Shown piece by piece: positions 24,738-37,145 of a stretch of DNA of 64,000 nucleotides. Numbering within the stretch: position 1 is the first letter of the stretch; every line of letters starts with the position of its first letter. Both the position numbers and the translations under genes were made by a program. A model generated the notes under the pieces. The model was not told the DNA's origin and searched no databases. It saw only the letters and a list, made by a program, of their open reading frames with translations. The stretch is taken from contig NW_025408677.1 in assembly GCF_020360975.1 (NCBI RefSeq), forward strand, positions 2,356,001-2,420,000, in the 5' to 3' direction. The DNA comes from Hirsutella rhossiliensis. Its lineage: Eukaryota > Ascomycota > Sordariomycetes > Hypocreales > Ophiocordycipitaceae.

Positions 24738-26815
24738 CTATCTCACAAAACTGCTTCCCGTGTTGCAAGTGGCCCCCTCTGCGTCTGCCATCTGGCTCAT
24801 CACACCAGGGGAGTGTCGCGCACGTCCACCCGCACGACGAACATACGCCAGTAGTCGGAGGCAGCCCGACGGAGTGACACCTTCGACGCGCCTGGCCTGT
24901 GCGAGCGTTTCTGGTCTGGTTGCCATAAGCACCTCCTTCTCAGACAAGGCCAAGCCAGGAATCAGACTATAATCGAGATCCAGTGGGATCCGAATATTTT
25001 CATCCCCGGTGAGCTGTCCGCGCTGTGCTTCTTGTAATTTCACGTAAGGGGCGTACGACGCCTCAACAACAACTCGATCCCTGATGCGCGGCCCATATGC
25101 CACAAGATCGGGACGGAGGGAGATGAGACGGTCCAGCTCGCCGGCACGTGAGTTGGAGCTGGACAGTCGAAGCATGTCTAGCCCGGTGCGGCGCCGAGAG
25201 GTACTCTTCAGTATGAATCCCATCTCCTGCAGCTGCTCTCGTGTCAACGTTATCTTGCTCAACATATTGATCAGGTCGCCAATCTGCTGCCGCTCATCAC
25301 AGAACGCGCTCCAGCGCTTGTCTGAGACGACACCCCAATCTCTCCCCTTTTCTGTCAGCCGAACATCAGCGTTGTCGGCTCTAGCGGCCATGCGAAACTC
25401 GCTACGCGACGTAAACATCCTGTACGGCTCAGTCACACCCTTGGTAATCAGGTCGTCGATCATGATGCCAATGTAGCCGTCCGATCGGGACACCGATACA
25501 GCCGGCAGTCCCGTGGCGGCCCGCCCTGCGTTGATTCCCGCAACAATGCCTTGCCCGGCGGCTTCCTCGTACCCCGTCGTGCCGTTGATTTGCCCTGCGA
25601 AGTAGAGCCCAGAGATGGCCTTGGTTTCAAGCGAAGACTTGAGGCCGCGGGGGTCCAGGTAATCGTACTCTACACCATAGCCGGGTTGTAGCATCTTGAC
25701 CTGCTCGAGGCCACGGATCGTGCGAAGCGCTTGCTCTTGTGCCTCTACGGGGATGGTCATCGATAGTCCGTTGGGGTAGATGACTGGGCTGTCGAATCCC
25801 TCTGGCTCCAGCCAGACGATATGGCGCTCCTTTTCCGCGAAGCGGAGAACTTTGGATTCCAGCGACGGGCAGTATCTTGGACCCTTGATCGTCTCGCGTA
25901 TGTGAATAGTCTTGTCAAGATTTTCCCTCACAATCTGGTGCGTCGCCACGTTGGTGTGCGTGATGCTACACGTCATCTGATTCTCGACCGCCACGCTGCT
26001 ATTGAGATAGCTAAACGGCATGGGCGGATCGTCCCCCAGCTGTGTCTGCAGCACCTTGAAATCAATGGTTTCACGGTCTAGCCGCGGCGGCGTGCCTGTT
26101 TTCAGCCGGCCCAGCCAGAACCCGGCATCTCGAAGAGACTTGGCCAGCCCAAACGTGGCCGCCTCACCAAGACGGCCAGCAGGGTAACTCTGCAGGCCGA
26201 TATGTATCTCGCCGCCAAGGAATGTACCTGTGGTGATGATGACTCTGCCGGCGGACAAGGTCTGGCCACCGTCCAGTCGCACACCGGTCACAGCGCTCAT
26301 GGCACCATCTCCAGTGGGAATGTCGAGCTTCGATAGTGTCAGGTCGGACACGCTCCCAAGAACGATGGAAAGGTTTTCGTGCGTTTCCAGGGCCTCCCTC
26401 ATGTGCTTCATGTAAAGTTTCCGGTCTATTTGCGCGCGTGGGCCCTACATGGCGAAACGGAGACGTGAGCAAGTGTGACTCCCGGAAAAGAGGATTCAAG
26501 ACGACCAGTCGGCGCATCCAGGGCCATCATAGCACTTACCCACACAGCCGGGCCCTTGCTACGATTCAGGACGTGGAATTGAACGCCGGCCTTGTCGATA
26601 ATCCTGCCTGCTAGCCCGTCGAGAGCATCGATTTCACGAAGTATTGTGCCTTTCCCGATGCCCCCGAAGCTGGGGTTGCAGGAACAAGCTCCCAAGTTGT
26701 CGATTTTAGGGGTGATGAGTGCAGTCCTCGCGCCCAACCTCGCAGCAGCCGCGGAGGCCTCGGCGCCGGCATGTCCTCCACCGATGACAATGACATCAAA
26801 CGGCCTGTTGTACAT
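24738..26815 (-). CDS. MTO1: Mitochondrial tRNA uridine 5-carboxymethylaminomethyl modification enzyme, MnmG/GidA family
   Basis: With its GTPase partner (Mss1/MnmE) this FAD protein modifies the wobble uridine of mitochondrial tRNAs. Two exons (26815-26540 and 26444-24738) around a 95-bp phase-0 intron give 660 residues, close to yeast Mto1. The FAD-binding GGGHAG is at 12-17 and the [12 protein letters not shown] block at 45-56. The two GidA signatures are GPRYCPSLE at 280-288 and [18 protein letters not shown] at 374-391. The C-terminal VEGVTPSG helix is present. The Met at 26815 leads straight into the FAD domain, so no targeting peptide is visible. A stop lies just upstream in frame, so a further 5' exon may be missing from this model. 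It is divergent from VPS45. Confidence 0.94.
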
Positions 26816-27390
26816 CGTTTTTCAGTTACGCTCCCTTTCCTCTGTACGGGCAAATCTGGAACTTGTTCGGCGCAACTGACCTTGGGCTGTCAGCTACCAC
26901 GGCAAAACATCGCTTTCTGAGAATCTGGACTAGGCCTGGTCGCCAGGGCCGCCTCGGTCGTGCAAGGACGAACATGGCATGTTAACAGTCCATAACAAGT
27001 GTCGAACTGGGTCGAGGAGTGCCGCTGGAACCCTCGAGATTGATCTTGGCAGGTTGCACTTCGTGTGTACAAGGCCAGGTTGATTCAATTTCGCAAGGTT
27101 GAGGTGCTGGCATGACCTTTTTCGTCAAGCTTAGTCAGGACCTGGGTCAGGGCTAGACCACTGATTCGCCCAAAGGCGCGTCCTCCACGAGCCATCATCT
27201 TGCACTTCCAACGCTCCTCTCTATAGATCGGACAATCTTTGTCGAAGCTTGCCAGGCTCTACTCCGCGGCACAAGTGCTTTTCTTGCTGCGTTCATCCCG
27301 GCTGACTGTTTCCAGCTTCTCGTCATATGTACGCCACCTCGGCTCCGTATCTGGTGCTTTCGCCGCTTCCACTTGCGTTTGAGAGTCGCC
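26816..27390. other. Divergent intergenic region MTO1/VPS45
   Basis: 575 bp that must hold the promoters of both genes and perhaps a first exon of MTO1. I see no convincing open frame and no clear TATA box. The short frames here are not conserved-looking. Confidence 0.6.
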
Positions 27391-29185
27391 ATGGATGTGT
27401 CTCAGGCCGTGGCAGGCTACATCTCCAAGATTGTAACGCCGTCGGGGTCCAATTCTTCTGCCAAGATGAAGATCTTATTGCTAGATCGCGAGACCGTGTC
27501 CATCGTGTCGACGGCCGTCACGCAATCGTCACTGCTTAATTATGAGGTCTACCTCATCGACCGTCTCGAGAATGCCTCGCGGGAAAAAATGCGCCACCTT
27601 CGCTGCCTCTGCCTTGTACGGCCCTCCCCTGAAACCATCCAGCTCCTCGTCGACGAGCTTCGCGAACCCAAGTACGGAGAGTATCACCTTTACTTTACCA
27701 ACGTGGCCAAAAAGTCGTCCCTGGAGCGCTTGGCCGAGGCCGACGACCATGAGGTAGTCAAGAGTGTCCAGGAGCATTTTGCCGACTACACCGTCATCAA
27801 TCCAGATCTCTTCTCCCTCGGCTTTGCTCTTCCGCAGTGGCGCGTATGGGCCGGCAGCCCGGACACGTGGAATCCTGAGGCTCTTCAAAGATGCGCCGAA
27901 GGCCTCATCGCTGTTCTGCTTTCCCTCAAGAAAAAAACTCTCGTGAGGTATGAGAGAAGCAGCACTCTGGCCAAAAAACTGGCGTCAGAAGTGCGGTATC
28001 TTATGTCACAGGAGGAGCAGCTATTCGACTTTCGAAAAGTTGACACCCCCCCGCTTCTGCTGATCCTCGACCGAAGAGAGGATCCCATAACGCCGCTTCT
28101 CACGCAGTGGACATACCAGGCCATGGTCCACCACCTCCTTGGAATCCACAATGGCCGGGTGGATCTAAGTGAGGTGCCCGACATTAGGTCGGAGCTCCGG
28201 GAAGTCGTCTTGTCCCAGGATCAGGATCCCTTCTTCAAGAAGAACATGTTTCTCAATTTCGGTGACCTCGGCGGGAGCATCAAAGAGTACGTCGAGCAGT
28301 ATCAGTCCAAGACCAAAACCAATGCCGACATCGAATCCATATCCGATATGAAGCGCTTTATCGAAGAGTATCCGGAATTCCGCAAGCTCTCGGGCAACGT
28401 GAGCAAGCATGTCACCTTGGTTTCTGAGCTCAGTCGCCGGGTCGCCGCCGAGAACCTGTTGGAGGTGAGCGAGACCGAGCAAAGCCTGGCATGCAACGAC
28501 AACCACAATGCCGACTTAAAGGTGGGTGTCCATGTCTCCAGCGGTTCCCAGAGACTCGACCAATAACCAATCTACCCAGAACCTCCAAAGACTGGTCCAG
28601 ATGCCCACCGTCACGGCCGGGGCCAAGGTCGGGCTAGTCGCGTTGTATGCTCTGCGATATCACAAGCACCCGTCTAATGCGCTTCCCATGCTCGCGGAGC
28701 TGCTGGTCGCGGCCGGCGGCGTGTCGCCGCGTCACGCAGACATGCCCAACAAGTTATTGGCATACCACTCGTCCCTCCACATGACGCAATCGAACAGCGG
28801 CATCTCGGAAATCTTCGAATCGGCCGGCATCTTCTCCGGGGCGTCAAGTCGCTTCAAGGGCCTCAAAGGAGTCGAGAATGTATATACGCAGCACACGACG
28901 CTTCTGGAAAGCACCCTGCAAAATCTTATCAAGGGGCGCCTCAAGGAACAACGGTACCCATTCATGGAAGGGAGTGGCTCGACAAGAGACAAGCCGCAGG
29001 ACATCATTGTCTTCATGATTGGAGGCGCCACCTACGAAGAAGCCAAGATGGTAGCCGGCATCAACGCAACCACTCCTGGCGTCCGCGTGGTGCTGGGCGG
29101 CACGTCAATGCATAATGCTGCAACATTTCTCGAGGAGGTCGAGGATGTAGTGGGCACATGGCCTGAGGCACGAAGCCGAAGATGA
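27391..29185 (+). CDS. VPS45: Vacuolar protein sorting protein 45, Sec1/Munc18 family
   Basis: It binds the syntaxin-type SNARE (Tlg2/Pep12 class) and drives vesicle fusion between Golgi, endosome and vacuole. Two exons (27391-28521 and 28580-29185) around a 58-bp phase-0 intron give 578 residues, the normal size. Recognisable blocks include LLLDRETVSIVS near residue 30 and LDRREDPITPLLTQWTYQAM in the middle. The intron splits ADLK from NLQRL, followed by the ESAGIFSGASSRFKGLKGVENVYTQH region and the C-terminal RDKPQDIIVFMIGG. The whole length reads as the family with no gap. The start is the first ATG of the conserved MDVSQAV stretch. A TTG start 18 bp upstream is not needed. Confidence 0.97.
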
Positions 29186-29672
29186 GGCAGCAGCTACGGT
29201 TTGTGCGGTCCGCAGCAACGTCGACACAGCGATGACGCGGGGCCTCAACAATCCACGGCATCCGCGACCGGTAGACCGCGCTCGAGGGTCAAGGCGGCAT
29301 AGATATTTGGCCAGGGCCCGGGAACGAAAGCGTCGTCTGGCTGGGCGCGACTGCGAGAACAAGCGTTGATTGCCTAGCACTTACAATTAGGCGCGTGCCT
29401 TCGCGTTCGCAAGGCCAGTAATGAGCGACAGCATGCAATTTTTTTGCCTGGACTTGTGCTTGAATGAACAGGCGTTGTTTCGAGGACCCTGTGCTTACCT
29501 AAAGCTTCCTTCCAGAGGCTAAACAAATTGCCGGTGGCTGGCTTATCAAAGACACCCTCGACTCAGCCACCACATCGCTGGACAGCAGCCAAGTTCTCAG
29601 GACCGCTTGCAGATTCCTGTCGGCCGCTACCTACCGTACCCACGGCAACAACGTGGCAGCCCGTGGCGAATC
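29186..29672. other. Intergenic region VPS45/MMM1
   Basis: 487 bp with the VPS45 3' end and the MMM1 promoter and leader. A long frame continues from 29528 into MMM1 but has no ATG and is explained by the read-through phase of the 50-bp MMM1 intron. Confidence 0.6.
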
Positions 29673-30964
29673 ATGGCATCACGAGACTGTCCTTCGGGAA
29701 ACGAAACAGCGTGAGCCGTTTCGCCCGCCGCGAGCCTAATCTAGCTGACCCTCCGGACAGCTACAGGCTTTCCTTTACGCAGGGGCTCATTGTCGGCCAG
29801 CTGTCCGTGGTGCTGATACTGGCCGCCTTTATCAAGTTTTTCATCTTTGGGGATCCGCCCTCTCCCGACGTGACCTCGTCGCTGAGGGCTACCGAGCGCA
29901 GGGCGAGGACCTTGACTCACAAGCAGTCGCTCCTCAGCCTGCGTTCACCTAGCCAGCGGCAGGGTCAAGCATTGAGCCGCAAGAAGTCGAGCGTCCTCAG
30001 GAATCAACCTGCCCTGACAATAGGCTCAATACTGAGCAAAACATACTACAACGTCGACAGTCACCAGCCAGAGAGCCTCGACTGGTTCAATGTCCTGGTC
30101 GCCCAGACCATCGCCCAGTTCCGCAGTGACGCTCAGCACGACGACGCCATCCTCGACTCCCTCACCAAGGCTCTCAACGGAACGTCACGGCCCGACTTTG
30201 TCGACGACATTCGGGTCACCGAGCTCAGCCTGGGCAACGACTTTCCAATCTTCAGCAACTGCCGCATCATCCCAGTTGACGAGGATGGGCTCACTCTTGG
30301 CAACGGCATCAAATTCGATGCTGCTTCAGCGGCCAGGGACGGGACGCGGCTTCAAGCCAGAATGGACGTGGACTTGAGCGACATGCTTACACTGGCCGTG
30401 GAGACGAAGCTCCTCCTCAACTACCCCAAAAAGCTATCAGCAGTCCTACCCGTGGCCTTGTCCGTGTCCGTGGTCAGGTTCAGTGGGACGCTGTCCATTT
30501 CCTTCATCCCTAGCAACCCATCACAGTCATCCCCAACCATGATGACCTTTAGCTTTCTCGATGACTACCGCCTCGACTTTTCCATCCGGAGCCTTCTGGG
30601 CAGCCGCTCAAGACTACAAGACGTGCCCAAGATTGCCCAGCTTGTCGAGGCACGGTTGCACCGGTGGTTTGATGAGCGCGCTGTCGAGCCGCGCTTCCAG
30701 GAAATCGCATTGCCAAGTATGTGGCCGAGAAAAAGGAACACCAGGGGGCCAGACGATTCCCTGGCAGACGGTGGCGGTTCCGTTGGACGAGCCAAGGGAA
30801 GGGAGCTGGGCCGTGATCTGCGGGACGAAGTGCCCCTAGGCGACAATGAGTGGAGAGAGGCCAACTCGTCACTCAGGCACCGAAGGCCTCTAGGCGCAAG
30901 GGAGGGGAGCGAGTTTTCCATGCCAGGCTCGCTTCCCGATGTCAAGATTGGCGCCAGGCCCTAA
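29673..30964 (+). CDS. MMM1: Maintenance of mitochondrial morphology protein 1 (ERMES subunit)
   Basis: Mmm1 is the ER-anchored subunit of the ERMES tether and moves lipid between ER and mitochondria through its SMP domain. A 38-nt first exon (29673-29710, reading MASRDCPSGNETA) joins 29761-30964 across a 50-bp intron with GTGAGC donor, CTGAC branch and GGACAG acceptor. The result is 413 residues. A single membrane helix lies at about 22-42 (LIVGQLSVVLILAAFIKFFIF), with the very short lumenal N-terminus typical of the family and an NET sequon at 10-12. The SMP domain starts near SHQPESLDWFNVLVAQTIAQF and ends near LVEARLHRWFDERAVEP. It converges with RCE1, the stops being 174 bp apart. Confidence 0.94.
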
Positions 30965-31138
30965 ATTCGCGAAGAAGCCACATAGCATCCCTGCATTGGG
31001 CTAGGCATTACCTGAGTGCATCGATTGGCCCAAGCATACGCAGAGTCTAACGAGGGCCATGACACTGGTAAGATCAAGGCTGTTGCGCGGCCGGAGAATT
31101 CATGAAGACTGAGCATTCAAGGCGCTGCAACAGCGTAC

Positions 31139-32383
31139 TCAAAAGACAGCCAGGGCCATGGGCGACTCTGTCAGGGCATACAAATTGGAGTACCAGAGCG
31201 CGAAGCCAGCCACGAGCAGGAGGTAGTAGAGTGCAGTCCATGTCGCTGGAGAGGGGGGGGCGGAAAGATCGCGGCGGAACAACCAGTGAGGCTCCACAGC
31301 GCCCCAGAGTCGCGGAAGACCCATGGAATTGCAGAGAGCGTGTGCAGATATGGCAGCAAGCAGTGAGCCTGTACGCAGGAATATGAAGGTAGCATACACA
31401 CCGAAAATGTACGTGTACAAAAACTGAAAGACTGAGCGGGCGACGGCGGTGATGAGAGGAGTTTGGGGATGAGTAATGCGGAACTCGTAGAAATGGTGAA
31501 GGTGGGCGAGGCCAAAGACCAAGGGAGACCGGAGAATGATGTTGGTAGAATCAGAGCCGGCGAGCAGCAGCAACGGCACAGCAGCGGACCTAAAGAGACA
31601 TTCTTCAGTGACGGGGCCCTGACAGAAGAATTAGTATTGATCAGCAACGCATGATACTTGAAGGGTAAGCTCGAAAGCGACCGCCAGAGGAGCGAGTGGC
31701 TCCGACTCAGGGCAAACTTTGGGAGGTCAACGCACAGCGACAATATTCCGCCAAGTCGGCCAATCGAGCCAGACGTGTCTCAAGGGCTTGAGTTTCGGCC
31801 ACCGTCTCCAGACACCGTCGATGAAGAGACATTCATAGAGAGGACCGGCAAAGAGCAGAGCGGTGAGAAGGTGAGCCTTGGCAGTCTCGGGCAGGCCAAG
31901 TGGCCAATATCCCATGAGATGAATAGGGAACTGGCTACGGTGGCCGGTGGTGGAATACCCGGATGCTGAGGCGAAGGTGAGGCTGGCGACTGGGGCGAAG
32001 CGATGGATTATGAGTAGGGTGGACACGGAGCAGACGGTGGTGGACAGGGAGACGGCGCGTATTCGGGCGCGAATGGCCTCCGGGGCATCCCTCGAACGGG
32101 CTGGCGAGGCCCTAGTAGCAGCTGAAGCGTAGAGAGGCAGAACGTAGACGAGGCAGTATGCTATCTGTCTCGGATAGGCTCGTTTTAGCGGGCGTCGATG
32201 CACAGGGAGCGGGTGAAGTCAGGGTTGGGTTGTTGGCATCCCGGTGGGGGTGGCAAAAGGGAAGACAATTGCCTTTGCTGTGCATTTCGCCGAGCTACAA
32301 CAAGGTGCTCGACTCACCAAGAGGCAGTAAGCCTGGGACTGGCCGAGGCTGGGCTTTATCAAGCCGAAACTCGGCGGTTCCAT
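31139..32383 (-). CDS. RCE1: CAAX prenyl protease 2, type II
   Basis: This ER membrane protease removes the last three residues of farnesylated CAAX proteins such as Ras. Three exons (32383-32318, 32164-31736, 31618-31139) with introns of 153 and 117 bp give 324 residues. The second intron separates NIVA from GPVTEECLFR, so the catalytic pair E170-E171 and R175 appear only after splicing. H204 (GLAHLHHF), H258 and N262 (SAHALCN) complete the CPBP/Abi active site. The first exon is inferred. It supplies the ATG and joins in phase to finish a membrane helix (GQSQAYCLL joined to IAYCLVYVLPLY). Without it the frame has no ATG. About seven hydrophobic helices are visible. Confidence 0.92.
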
Positions 32384-34526
32384 GCCGAAGTGTTGCTATT
32401 TGGTGTTGTGAATCGCCTATCGGCTTGGAAGTTGGAACGAGGAAGGATAGGGCCACGGCGTACAAAGTACCTACGGAATACAGTAAGGAGTCTGCTAACC
32501 GGACTTTCAGCGGGATGCAAGCAGCGGCCACTTGGCAACCTACAGTAGGTAGGCCAAGGTTTTCACAGGACGAAAAATTCGACCAGAGGGAGAGCAGAGG
32601 GATCTTAGAGCCACAAGGGAAGCTGCGGGCACCTCCCAGCGACAAACTAACGCACCTCGTACATGGACGCGAAATTACCGCCTCGCTGCGGCATACAGCA
32701 CATGCAAGGAGCAGCTGCCTTACTAAGTAATGAGGGCTTACCGTACAGGGAGGCGCTAATATCACGTTCTCGGATGCAGCGAGTGTTTGCTTCCGCGTTC
32801 CCCCTCTTTCCCGCATATACCTGACCAGGTTTGTTTGCGTGGTGCCCTAAATTCGTCGCATTGCGTCTCAAGAGTCGGGACGATGAAGGTAGATGCGAAG
32901 CCCACTCGAGATACAGCCGAGACTGGACGAAGCCACGACAGCGAGTGAGCACGTGCACTTGGTTGGACAAGCAAACCCCCAGTTGCGGGATAGATGCTGC
33001 TATGCTGCTTCCTAGACGTGGATTGGCTGCCTTGTCTTGGTCACCGCGCTCGAATATTTTTGTTTCCTTTTGCGAACAAGACTGACTGACTAATCATGTT
33101 TGGCAATCAGGGCGTGGCCACACGAGGAAAACGCGAACCGGCCGCGCTTACGGCTGCAACCACTCTAGGGGAAAGAGGCCTGACTCGGCTGCTTCATGCG
33201 ATCCGATCGTGGGCCGGTACAGGACATGGGCCTGATGGAACCGGCTCTGGAGTGCCAATCGTGGTAACTTTGATGGAACCGCGAATCTGGACAATGCTCC
33301 CGCCGACCCGAGTCTCGAGGAAAACCGCGCCCCTCCCTAGGCGTCTAGGGACAAGGCAGTGCGAGAAGGGAAAAAGGGGACAGTCGACTGACGCAGGAGG
33401 TATTGGACTGGAAGAGCTTCGCTGCCCTCCGAGTTGGTGCCTAATCACTTCCTCGAACAAACACGCCCCTGCTTCTCGCTGCTGCAACTGGCTGCAGGAG
33501 GTCATCAAACAACGCCCACTAAAACAACAGCCCGCCGTGGTTCATGTCCCAACCAGCACCCACACTGGTAGCGCATGCATGCATAAGGTACATACGCGCA
33601 CATGGAAACGTCTTCGTTTATTCGTTGATCCGTTCGCTCTTCATCTCTCCTCCCCCTTCCCCTGCTTGGTTGGTAGGCGGTCAGTCAAGCCGCCCGGCGG
33701 CGCTATGCGGCCTCGTGGATATCCAGACGTCGTCTGTGTACAAAGCCGAGGCCCCGACTGCGACAAAACCCACCCTTGACCCGGTCGGTGGTTCTACTTC
33801 TTGTTCCTCGTTCGGTCAGCATGGTGATTGATGCCATGTTACTGCTAGTCGTGGTGATTCTTCGGTGGCCTCTGTCCCTTCTTTCTCCGTCACTCCTTTT
33901 CACCTTGTGACCCTCGAGTCCTGTCCCTCCTTACCGTCTATTGTATTGTATTAACTCTTTTCTTCTTCGGATTCCTGCCACCACTCATCGTCTTTGCATC
34001 GTTCTCTGGCCTCGTCTGGCTTCAAAACCATCTTGAACCCTGTTCCGGTGTCTTTCAGGAAATATCTTCCTCTTCGTCTTATTCGCAGTTTCTTTTCTCC
34101 TCCACGTTCTCGTCCTCCTTCGTTTCAGGGACCTCCGCACATCACAGCGTCCTCCCGGCATTTCCTTTCGCTTGTGCCATGTTCACCATGAATGTTTCGT
34201 TTTAATTATAGTCTCGCGCAACCAAGACCGTCGACCACTTCGGCTTTGCCTTGTGCAGCCACAGCTTCAGCAGCAGAGTCATTTTTTGTCTTGCCGGCGA
34301 TACTTTACCTGATCTTAATCCAGCTCGCCGTCAAAAGCAGCGTGGCACCTTCTTACTACATCACCCGGCCTCCTGTCGACTGAATTCAATCACCGATCTT
34401 TTCTTGCTCTGGCTCACCAAAGTTCGGGTCGCCTTGTTGCGTCCAGTGCTTGCGGGCAATGGAAGTGGCTGCACCCGCTGGCGGCGTCTAGTGGTTAGTG
34501 GTTAGTGGTCGGAACGAGAGCCGAGC
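32384..34526. other. Long divergent intergenic/leader region, RCE1 to serine-rich gene
   Basis: 2.1 kb of GC-balanced, non-RIP DNA. The part from about 33600 to 34400 is pyrimidine-rich with many TTC/CTC runs and several short ATG frames. This suggests a long 5' leader with upstream frames for the gene at 34527. A frame of 227 codons at 33096-33779 has no recognisable domain and composition unlike the neighbouring proteins. No RNA gene was recognised. Confidence 0.5.
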
Positions 34527-37145
34527 ATGTCCGCGACGCCGCCTCGTGCGTCGGAGCGCCGAGCCCTTCACGAGCGGACGCCTTCGGAGCAAAACAGGCT
34601 CCAAGTTCGGCTAGTGCCATACACTCCTCCTCGCCTCAGCTTCGATGGCTCGCTCCCAACCCTGTCCCGATCAGCCTCCGGCGTCCACCGCCCAACTTCT
34701 CCCTCTGACCCGGCTTCCCCAGACTCGCCGTCGGGGGTCAAATCCATCGACAAGGGCAAAGACAAGGCTCGCCCCAGCCATCACAGAGGCCAGACGCGCG
34801 AGCCATCTCACTTGGGCATTTCTCGCCCGTCCACATTCTCGGACTGCAACGTCAATCGTTTGTCCCGCTCATCCCTATCCCCGTCCGAGTCTCCCCGGTC
34901 GCCGGAACCAGTGCAGCCCCAGCAGCAGTCGCCGGAGCCCACTTCTTTCCGGCGTCGGTCCAAGTTTATCAGCCTCTACTCGGACAAGAAGTTCTCCCCT
35001 CTTCCTCATTCCTGCTCAACCTCCTCTGCCACCTACTCGTCAAAGTCCGCGCGAAGGTCCTCGACAGTTCCGAGCAGCTCCCGGGACCCCTCCGCCTCCA
35101 TCGTTCTCGTCGATGACCGCTGCAGCTCTCCCCTTTCGCCTCTTCACGAAGAATTCTCGCCAACGCCCGCCTCTGGTCGCTCAACTTGTGCCTCGCCCTC
35201 GTCCTGGAACTATCGCTTCGTGGGTGGCTTGCGCAAAGGGCACCGTCGCGCTCCAGGCGCCAGCCAGACAGCTTCTGCCAGTGTCGTGAAATCGTCCGTT
35301 TCTAACCCGCGGCTACTGTCCCGCCTTCGGAAGGCGTCTCCAACCTCTCGGCCAAATGTCAGTCCCCTTTGCGCCAGAGACTCTTTCCAGTCCGCTCGAT
35401 CAGGATCCACCCAATCCGAGAGGTCCAACTATAAGATTTATGCCAATAGTTCTCCGGCCCCTGGCGCCGCCGCCTCGGGTACTCTAGAGGAGTCATTCTG
35501 CACTGATCCCGAAGGTGTATATACACCCAACTCTAGCCATGCAAACGTGGTGGTTCTGGGCGACACCTCCTCCAGCCAGTCTGTCGACGACCAAGCCGGC
35601 GAAAGCGAAGCAAACTACCATGTCGCCAGTGGCGACTTGGCACCCCGTCTCAAGCTGAGGTCGGGATTCTCGAGGGAAAGCTTGCTCGTGTCGCCGCTGC
35701 AACCTTCTCAAAGAAACTCGGCGGAGCAGCCCGGCGTGCTGAAGTCATGTTCTCGCGGCTCGAGTCATGCCAGTTCCTTGAGCTCAGTGTCCAGCATCGT
35801 CATCGAGGAGACCTTTACTTCTTTACTCGCCGGAGCTGCTCCCACATGCATGGCAGGCGAGTCTTCGGGGGACGACTCTTCACATCGGCCTGCCAACAGT
35901 GGTTCGAGCAACGCCCGCTGGGCCTTGTTTCGGCGGCCTCAGTGGGACCCTGCGCTGTCGACAGTCACCTCAGACAGTGCAGGGGTCAGCAAAGGCCGAT
36001 CACATACCCTTTCATCGGTGCCTGGCTCCAACGGCCGCGGCGGTCAAGGCCAGGTGGTGGCAGCTAATGCGGTGGGCGACTACCCAGCATGCCCGTCGCC
36101 CGTGCACAGGAGGCTCTCCAATCGGGAGCAGCATCGCAACACCATACGGTTGATTCGGAATCAAGACGAACACGGTGATGGTCTCACAGACCTCGAGGCA
36201 CCCCATCACCACCCGTCCCGCTCTCGAATGCACAGCCTTTTATCCAGCTATTCATCCGATAGGAACCTGCGATCTTCCAGCAGCTCGCGCAGCAGCAGCC
36301 TCAGTCGTTCCTCGGTTCCAGCATGGGCCAGGTAAAGGAGCACCAAACATCCAGGAGACGGTCCAGGTGCTCGGTGATGGCTGACTCTTTTGCAGGCTTT
36401 ACTATGGCAGCGGCGAGCGCCGATGGTTGGCTGCCAAGTTGTCGACTGAATCAATGTTCTCGGAGTTCACCGGCGATTCGCGCGGCAGCACTTTTCCCAG
36501 TCGGTCCCCGAGCGCTGATCTGTTCCCCGCTGTCATTCAAAGTCCCCGGCGACGTCCACGCGAGCCAGCTTCCCCTGCAAGACGTAGCGGCACGACCTCG
36601 GACGGTGACAACACCGACACGGCACCATACACAACCACTCCCTTAGCTAGCAGGTTGAGGACGCAGACGTCAAGTATCTGGTCGCCGCATCTCCGCAGGG
36701 ACCGTCGCGCAATTGGATACGGAATCTGGGAACCTCCATCTGCTGTGTGGTCGACCAACAGAGTCTGGCTCAGCCGCCAGAATCTCCAGCCCATCTTATT
36801 CGTGGTAGGCTTTGTCTTTCCCTTGGGTAAGTAGCGAACTCCTCACGATGGGCCGATTTATTCGCGGATACTGACCGGACAAACGGGACAGCATGGGCGA
36901 TTGCCTCCTTCCTTCCACTCCCGCCCATATCGGGTCCTGAAATGGCGCAAATGAATCCCAGCATGAGTCATCTCGATCTCCGGCTCGAGGCCAATTCCCC
37001 GATGGACATGTTGGATATGCGGCTTTACAACCATGCTCGCTGGTGGAGGACGCTCAACAGAGCCATGGGTATCGTCGGCATTTTCGTCATCGGTGCCATT
37101 ATCGCTCTCATCGTCTTTGGCGTACGCCAGCAATGGAGATACTGA
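34527..37145 (+). CDS. Serine-rich protein with two C-terminal membrane helices
   Basis: Three exons (34527-36331, 36396-36826, 36892-37145) with introns of 64 and 65 bp give 829 residues. Residues 1 to about 600 are a disordered Ser/Pro/Arg-rich stretch with many possible phosphorylation sites. The conserved core is at the C-terminus. LYYGSGERRWLAAKLSTES follows intron 1, then an SSIWSPHLRRDRRA block and a first helix (about 730-752) that is completed across intron 2. A loop with YNHARWWRTLNR leads to a second helix (803-822) and the tail VRQQWRY. I know this layout from uncharacterised Sordariomycete proteins called serine-rich protein. The biochemical role is unknown. A large cytosolic tail on a hairpin membrane anchor is the likely topology. 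All three exon joins are in phase. Confidence 0.83.

Noticed and set aside
33096..33779. 227-codon ORF upstream of the serine-rich gene
   Set aside because: No domain, skewed composition, and location in a CT-rich leader. GC-rich fungal DNA yields such frames by chance.
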